Program-made: the position numbers and the translations under genes
Shown here: in pieces, positions 55,901 through 64,000 of the stretch
Layout: the number at the start of each line of letters is the position of its first letter
How positions within the stretch are numbered: the stretch's first letter is position 1
Notes under the pieces: generated by a model
Databases searched by the model: none
What the model was told of the DNA's origin: nothing
The model's input: only the letters and a program-made list of their open reading frames with translations
Source of the DNA: Timema cristinae
Lineage: Eukaryota; Arthropoda; Insecta; Phasmatodea; Timematidae
Direction: 5' to 3'
NCBI GenBank assembly: GCA_039000515.1
Contig: JBCFYV010011164.1
Location: 34,183,021-34,247,020 of the forward strand
Length of the DNA stretch: 64,000 nt

Positions 55901-58900
55901 ATTATAGTATAGTACATGTTCTCTAAAATCCCAACCCTATCATAATAATGATTTTATATCTTTAAGATCAACTTACGGGAATGTGTTTTCATGGTAAATA
56001 CTCCGCCCAATAAACTTTTAAAACAAAATATACAGTAAATAAAATCTTTGTTTCACAATTTCTTAAAAACTGATAGTTTATATTGCTAAGCAACATTGAA
56101 ACAATTATTATGTTCATCAAAATATTATGTATTAATTTATTTGACAAATTTAATAATACCATCTGGTGACGTCCACGGGTAACTAAGCTAAAATGTTAAT
56201 CTGAAGTTCCTTTAAGAAAGATAACACTTTATGAATAAAATCATTTTGATTGATAAAAATTGAACTTTTGTAATAATGTCTTGTAGACCTATAAAACTTA
56301 AATACAGTGACATTGCAGGTGTTTTGTTTTTGTCCATCTGATAAAACAAGGCAAGGCCGGGAGTATTGAACTGTTTTAGTAACTTTTCGTCTTACAGAAA
56401 AGGCAAACGATAACATGATCTGACAATAGCAGAACAACTTCTGGCCACGTTTCGTGACTCATGAAATACCTTGATGTTTCCAGTAGGGAAAGAAAAAATC
56501 AAATAACCAATATATACATTATATGCGTATAACCCGAACGGGTAGTAAGACGTGGTGATAGTAATAATAATAATAATCATCTACAATATAAGTCGCAACA
56601 TTTTTATAAAATTAATAAACGGGTTGTCATATTTTCTTAAAAATAGCTGATTAGGAGTGAAGCTAGTGCATTTAAAAGAAATAGTAAAAACAAAGTCCAC
56701 ACCTATGGGCACGTGGACAAAGTCGTCAGGTCTCGTCTAGTCTGGTTTTATGTTGATGGAAAGGTCAGAGTTAAAATCCTTAGCGGGTTTACTTAGATGG
56801 CTTTCCATTAATGATTTCTCACTCTCCTTACTCGTAAATGCAGGTACATTCCCTCTGAATCCCTAGGTTTCTCATCCCTACCCCCTGAGTGTTAATATGA
56901 GGATAGTCCTGACGAGGAGTATATTGTTACGCTCAAAAAATAATTAATACCAAACGAAACCAGAATCAAACCATAATGTGTTTTTACTTCTTATAGCAAT
57001 GTCCAACAAAAAGGAGTCCTATCGCGTTTTGTTTCTGCTCACGTCCGTTTGTTCACGTCTCTTATTGGGTGTGTGAAAAGGATATAGAGAACAATATGGA
57101 GGAAAAAAAAAACAGTTTTAGTAAGAAGTACGTTATAGAAAAAAAGTTGGGAGGATAGATGAAATAGTGAGAGATGGAGGGGGAATAAAAAAAATGATTA
57201 TAAGGAAAGATGAAACCGTGCACTAAATCTTTGAAAAAAAACAAAACACTTTTGATAACTGTGGTCATTTTTATTTTGGTCGAGCTAGACCAATGGATGC
57301 CTATTTGATCCGGGCTGACTTTCATCGTGTTTATTCGAGATGAAAGAAACACTTATTTTGAATACCTTTCAAAAGGGTTGTGTCCTCTTGGCTCTTCCCA
57401 AGCACAGGTGAGGTCATGAGTTTTATCAATTTAAAGTTCTTTCTTGGTAGAGGTGCTATTTTAATTAATATTTAACACCAAAATTGTTAACGTCTTAACC
57501 TAAGTAGTATGGGTGATGATGGTCGTTTATAAGAAATACACCCACTTTAACGCGGAGAGCCAACAGGGAAACCAGCCTAATAAATAATGTGAACAACTAC
57601 CTCAATTGGCACCAGATTGATAATCGAACCTTGACCTCCATCCTGTCGCTAATTCAGCTTTTTAAGAAGATTTACATCTTAAATCGTGTGACCACCGTTG
57701 CTGGTGGTGTCTATTTAAACGCGAGCTATTTAGTTTGAACGTAACAGTTTTTGGTGGTATTAAATTTAAAAGTTTTTCCTTTAAAAGACCATTTTCATTT
57801 TTATAATTTCTATCACGATAGGTCTAAGTGTGCTGTTCTTAATTAGTTACACATCTCACAGCCAATTAGCTGGTAAATTAGATTCAAGATTACTCATAAA
57901 CCAGAAAAACTGTGTAAATGTAGTTTTCTACATTCTTCATTTGGCAGCATTAAAAATATTATTATTTCTCAATTTTGCTTTATTTTTAAAATATGGTAAA
58001 ACTGCTCCACTAACCGGCCTCGTGGTATAGTGGTCAGAGCCCCTGGCACATGACTTAGAGGTTCTGGGTTCAATTCCCGGATGGTACTGGGGGATTTTCC
58101 TCCAAAGGTGAATAACTACCATGGTCACCATGGTTTGGTTAACTTGGCTTAAGTTAGGTTATTATATCAATTGGCTCCTACCCCGTCATACTCCCTATCA
58201 TCATCCGCTAATCTCATCGGGACTTGGAAAGTCTCTCCACGAAAAGGATGTACGATTAGTACATTCGGGCGTCCCCTGGAAAACGTTACATTATTACTGG
58301 TTAATCTTTCCACAAACTGAGCTACATACTGATGTGACCCAGACACTCCATTATTATAATTGCTTCACTGATCTCAATTCCATTGTCTTCTAAAGTAGAC
58401 ATACAGGAAACCACACAATAACTTGAAGAACATATTTGTTATTGCCGTCATATTTGTGCTAAGATAATAACACAGTCAACTCTCGATTCTACGACCTTTC
58501 ACGGTTCCCTGGAAAAGGGTCGTTATTTCGAAGAGGTCGTTATTGTAATTTTAACAGATTTTGTTCCATCCCTGACCTTGTTCACAAAATCAAACCAAAA
58601 TAGTAACCAAATCGAGAATAGAAATAACAATGGCAAAAGCAAGCCTGGCGCGTGATGTAGCGGCAGTCGCGCGCGGGGAAACATTGTTTTGCTTGTGGGA
58701 GGGGGTGGCAGAGTCAAGTGCTATTGGCTGGCAATGATGAGGTGGTGTCTATTTTTATACCTGACCCACCCCAGTTACTAGTAATACAGCGCTCACAAAG
58801 ATAATTGCAACGCAGTGACCTAAATAAATGCAACAAACACATTATACATCCGATTTCCTTAAACTTTTCAACCTTTTTTCCCCACATTTTTCACGGTTCC

Positions 58901-61900
58901 CCAAAAAAGGGTCGTTACTTCGAGAGGGACGCTCTTCCCGGGTCGTAGAATTGAGAGTTGAGTGTACATTAGTTGAAAAGAAAGAGAAAATATATTTTAC
59001 GCTCTTATTTTGTAGCTATGTTATGTTTGAGAATGCAGTTTGCCTCACCATGTTGCTCATTTAACTATTTGAGATATGTAGCTGTGTGCGTGTACGAAAT
59101 AAAAATCAATCTAGAACTGCTAGAGATACATTTTTATTTCATTTGAAAAATGTGACTTGCCTCCAATATAATCCGGGTAGGGAGACAAGGTGCGCGGAAA
59201 TAAAAAAAGACATAAGCTGCCAACAATATGTTATTGGGTTTAGCATATTTTATTATTGCCTATGCTCAAGTACTATGGGAGTACAGTCCAATTTTCTTAG
59301 AAATGGTCTTTTCTCACAGCTAGAAAAGCTACTAAATCTAATTTTACGTATTCATACGTCAGGTCATCCTATCTTAAGCTTCCAATTTTGATAGATATTA
59401 TCAATACTTGTCAAAACAAACTAATATTTTAGTAAAATTATATCAACTTTAATGGCAAAAAAGTTTTTAATTTTTGAAAGGCTCTTTCAATGAAAATTGG
59501 ACTATAACAAGTAACTAACCTTCACCAAATTAGACCATCTAATTTAAATATCATAGTGAAGCTCTCCTCGCTGAGCGCATGGACTAGGCCTAACTGCCAG
59601 GCTCATATAGTTTAGTATGTCAGTGACAGGACGATTGGTGTTCATATTCAATCCGGATGCACTGAGGAATATTTTTCCTAAATGGTTTTCCACTCTTCCA
59701 CTACGCAAATGCCAGTACACTTCCTTTATATTCTACCTTTATAATATCTACCCAATTGGTATACATATACGGATAACCTGAACGTGTACTAAGACGCGTA
59801 ACTTAAAGAAATTAAATTTGGAAATGTTTTCAAATAATTGTGGCTAGAACATACCAACCGGGTTTCATATTTCAACCTTTCCGTCAACGACGATCAATTA
59901 CAGTTCAACCACCTCCTCCCGTGATGTAGTTGTCAGTGCATCTGGCTACAAGCCTAGGACTCCTGGGTTTGATTCCCGGCTGGTACCTTGGGTATTTTTC
60001 CCTTAACGGGAATAATCACAATCGTCACCGGGATTTGGTAAATTAAGCTTAAGTTAGGTTAAGTCTCACCCCAGCTCCACAACTCCATAACCACTATCAT
60101 CCCATCATCTCATTCCGGGTACGACCTGTAGAGCACCTCCTGGAAGGTGTATCTTGGGCAATGTTCCGTGCCACCAGAGTGGCTAATAGTCTACACATAA
60201 GGCGTCTCTGGATGTCATATCCCTCCCGTATGTGCCCGCACATACGATACAAAAAATCCAGTTCGAATGTAACACAAGTTGTCTATTAGTAAGGGTGCCG
60301 CCTAATGGAGTTTTAAGACGTGTTGTAGACGTCTTATAATTGCACGTTGTTTAAAAAGTGTTTTGCTATATTAAAATATGGTTCACGCCAAAATGTAGAC
60401 GGAAGGTTAAACGTGTCTCCACTCCCTAAAGATAAAAACCACACATCAAGTTTTATAATTAAAAAATAAATCCTTGAAAGGTGAACTTAGCTCATTTTAA
60501 ACAACTGTTTAAGCTAAATGTTGCCGTTCTGGGTTCAAAGTAAATTGTTAGAAACATAGCTCAAGCCTTCCTCAAACAAATAAATATATATATTTTTTAA
60601 ACATAATCATATATAACATTTTAAGATAATCTACGATGGTTTTAGTGGTATTGAAGCTTCAGAACTGCCATTTCCATAAATAAAACAGTGTATGAGGATA
60701 TTTCCCACACAAGTAGATGTCGCCCTTAAAGAGTAAGTCACCCCGTATTTTCGTCGTGCTCAGTTTTGGAAGGATGGTTCCGTTGAATCTTTCCCCTATT
60801 TTCTTACCCTTTGTCATGTGGTAGAGTTTAACGTAATCGTTGGGTTTTTAGAGATATCCTCTTTTCATTGAATAGTTGGGGGTTGAATGTCAACTGGTGC
60901 AAACCAGATCTTGTGTTATGTAGAAAGGAGAAGGGGAGAAGAGTAACGTGACGATATTAAGGAGAGGGGGGGGGGGTGCCTAGGGTTGAAGAGAGGTTTG
61001 CAGGGAGGTAATTACGACCTAGCAATCAGTGCCCCTGTGTTTTAATTGCTACTCGAAAAACACTGTCGAGACGTCACACTCGAACGCTTTCGTACTAATT
61101 AGGTCCACTACCTGCAATATCTTTATTAGTACATCGTCACATTTATATATATATATATATATTATATATAAATTATATATTATATATTAGATAGATAGAT
61201 AGACTACACAATGATGATTATGGTCTTATAATTATTTAAAAAATAGCTTACTTTTTGGCAAATATTCAACTCTTTCGAAATCATCAGCTAAAAATTGTAT
61301 AAGTACATTGGCGGTCACAAAAAGTGATTAAATACATTAAGTGAGATTTAAAGTGATAAAATTTGGCCACTTTTTGTGACACATTTTTTTTTCCCTAATG
61401 ACTTCCTACTTTACCTCCCTCAACTCTACCCTATTAGAATACTTATTAATTACGGATAACTCTGGCGGGTAGTAGAATGTGGAGCAATAAATATGTGTGC
61501 TATATTTTACAGGGTTTTTTACTTTCTCATACAGAGAAAGTATTATAACCGTGAACATTTTCACAGTCGATCTTATACGGAGTCTGGCCTGACGTTTTAT
61601 GTGGCTCTGAACTTAGGTAGGTCTTACATTTCTCTTTGTATCTAGGGCTTCAGCCAAACGGTTTAGTGAATTTCGTTTAAACATGGTATTTTGATGTTAT
61701 ATGGTCACACATCGTGACCAAATCGTGAATTTGATTTCAGCTCTAAAATTAAGGGAACTTTCTCGGTGATTGGTTTAAACAAATTCGAAATGTTTGAAAA
61801 TGAATCGAACAATAGTAATGTTTTATCTAATAAATAACAATGTTTGCTTGTTTTTTTTTGGTAGTTTACTGGAAACAAGCCTATTAAATTTCAAAATTTG

Positions 61901-64000
61901 GTTTAAAATGTCTATATCTGGAGGGTGTTTAACATGATAAATAAAAAATAACTTTGGTTTTCAAAGGAAAATTAATTTGTGGGCGGTTTATTAAAAACCA
62001 ATTTTTGAAAATTTAATTTAAAAATATTACCTTTATAGGTTTATTCAAAATTGTTATATGAACAGTTTTTCACATGAGTATAAAAACACTATGTTCTTCT
62101 GTGGAAAACTTATTTAAGGGTATTTTACTGATAGTCAATTTTTGAAGAAAAAAAAAAAAAGAAGTTCCTAACTGTAATAAACTTGATGGGAATATATACA
62201 CGATGGTATTGCACCATTTATTTGTATTAACCGCGCAAACAACTTCTGGTGGTTAGTTGTGGAATGAGGAATTCATTTATTTGGATCACAGTTTATTTAA
62301 TGATGGCTGCCAGCGTTCATCGTCAGCTGGTACCGCAACTTTATGTTTGTCGGATTCGTGACTTCGTGGCCTTTAGCGATACAGACCCGCAACACTTGCT
62401 AGATTCTGAGTTATAGATACCCAAATGTACATCATTCGAATTTTGAGGTTGTCCGAAATATTCACGGTTATAATTCACCCTCCTGTGAACCATGTGGCCG
62501 GTATTCAATGTGTTTGGACCTTGACTTACAAAAGCAAATATAAGCGCGTAAGGGCTTTCCTAACCATATCGATAGTTATCTAAGATTGTTTATTATTATC
62601 ACTTTACCATCCGAAATATCAGGATATTTTAAAATATTTTACCCGCCTCGTTGGCGTAGTTGGCTAACGCGCTTGTCGTGTTGAGCTCGACTTCTGAGGA
62701 CAGGGAGATGAGGTTCGAATCTCGGTCGGGTGAACTGGGGGTGGTTTTTCCTAAATGGTTTTCCACTCTCCCTCCATGCAAAATGCGGGTTCACTTCCTC
62801 TAATTCAACCTTCCCAGTTCCCAGTCAAATAGCGTAATTAGTACTTAAAGTGTATAACCCGAACGGGTAGTAAGACGCGGTGCTAAATAATAATAATAAT
62901 AATAATAATAAATAATAATAATAATTTTGATAAAGAGACGTTTATTTAAACTTCACTCCAACCTTCCAATCATTTACTTGATAAAGTCAACCTTTTCTTA
63001 AATCCGCGTTAAAATTAAGATGGATCAGGTTGTCAGTTTGGCCTGGTCTAGTTTGCCGGTCACGGTGACCTGACCGAATACATGAATGTTTTTTTATTAA
63101 TAATTTCCTCCTCTACCTCCTCACAGACGTGGGTACATTTCCTCTAATTCATTTCATTTTCATTGGTGTAAAATATATAGTTAGACGCAAATACGAAAAA
63201 ATAAAAATAATTGTATATTGTAATTGTAATTTTTACTACACATTACTTGAAAATAACCCTAATATTAATATTGTTTTTAACAAATGGGAAAATGTTGGTA
63301 GTTTTATAAATTTTAGAGCCGAAACATCTAGGCTCAATTCTTAAGTCCTATAATTTTATGTTTCATAATTTGAGACATAATAGCAAGTTAACTGTATAAA
63401 ATATTAATAAACAGTAATCTACTATGTAAAATTATTATAAAATACCTAGCTATAACAGTTCTATATAAGAGATCAAAGGTTGGTTATCAATCGGAACATT
63501 TAAACATAGTAAACAAAAGTGTTTTCAAAAAATTGAATATGATGTTTTTGTTTATAGGCCTGCTTTCTTGGTAAAAAAAATCAGTTTACGGTATTAATTG
63601 TCTATTCAAAGTGACAATTATGAAGAAAAAAATCTTTGGCTTGCGAGTACTTGACAGTAGTTCTAGTAACTTTTTGAAATATCAGATAATAGAGTAAATT
63701 GGGGGTGCGGTTATGGACCTTGAGTAAACATCACTAATAAATTATTTTTTTTATTTTTAAAACCGTGAATCATGGGATTCTTTATCCTTCTTATAAGTGA
63801 ATTTAGTGAGATTTGATCTAACAGTTCTAGAAGCATAGTTTTCAACGTTACCGAATTTTCCGTAATTTGTATGAAAATATAACTACTTTTACACTCGCAC
63901 TGGTGAGCACGCGAAATAAACATCACACGAAAAAACAATTTTGCACAGGTTACCAAAAAATAATGGGCACAAAAAATTATTTTGTTATAATCATACTAAT

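Overview
The window is a piece of an animal nuclear genome, most likely an invertebrate and probably an arthropod. It is AT-rich by eye (about one third G+C), has spliced genes with multi-kilobase introns, and is saturated with tRNA-derived SINEs, DNA-transposon remnants, MITEs, minisatellites and microsatellites. There is no bacterial architecture: no operons, no Shine-Dalgarno-led genes, no CRISPR. The species cannot be named from the sequence.

Only two protein-coding host loci are well supported, both on the minus strand. At the left, two exons of 5-formyltetrahydrofolate cyclo-ligase (MTHFS) lie at 10842-10943 (start codon) and 5283-5410. They are joined by a 5.4 kb intron, and the rest of the gene should lie beyond the left edge. 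At the right, 52337-54672 is a large terminal exon of an unrecognised Asn/Ser-rich protein with a strong basic patch. Its upstream exons are not seen and may lie beyond the right edge. A possible small terminal exon (41051-41214, minus) and a possible housekeeping-type promoter (26723-27150) are much weaker.

Most of the rest is mobile DNA. Five SINE types, labelled here SINE-A to SINE-E, have different tRNA-like heads. A, B and C share one 3' end (a motif around ACCCGAACGGGTAGTAAGAC, often ending in TAA repeats), as if all three were copied by the same LINE machinery. Several A and B copies keep target-site duplications of 9-13 bp. DNA elements include a dead pogo/Tigger-like transposon (36846-39512) inside a 53-57 bp minisatellite, a dead hAT (3908-5124), a hAT-type MITE, Tigger-like MITEs, Tc1/mariner-like MITEs, several strongly palindromic elements and a possible small Helitron. 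At 51227-51792 a perfect 59-bp inverted repeat encloses a hammerhead-ribozyme-like core.

Layout: 1-5.3 kb foldback element, minisatellites and hAT; 5.3-10.9 kb MTHFS exons and intron with a GC-rich block; 11-36 kb intergenic or intronic DNA with SINEs and MITEs; 36.5-39.9 kb minisatellite split by the pogo element; 40-51 kb dense old SINE-C; 51.2-54.7 kb inverted-repeat element and large exon; 54.9-64 kb Tigger-like elements and SINEs. I see no undescribed multi-gene system. The most informative objects are the phase-preserving pogo insertion, the shared SINE tails, the ribozyme-like inverted-repeat element, the repeated palindromic MITEs and the unrecognised large exon.
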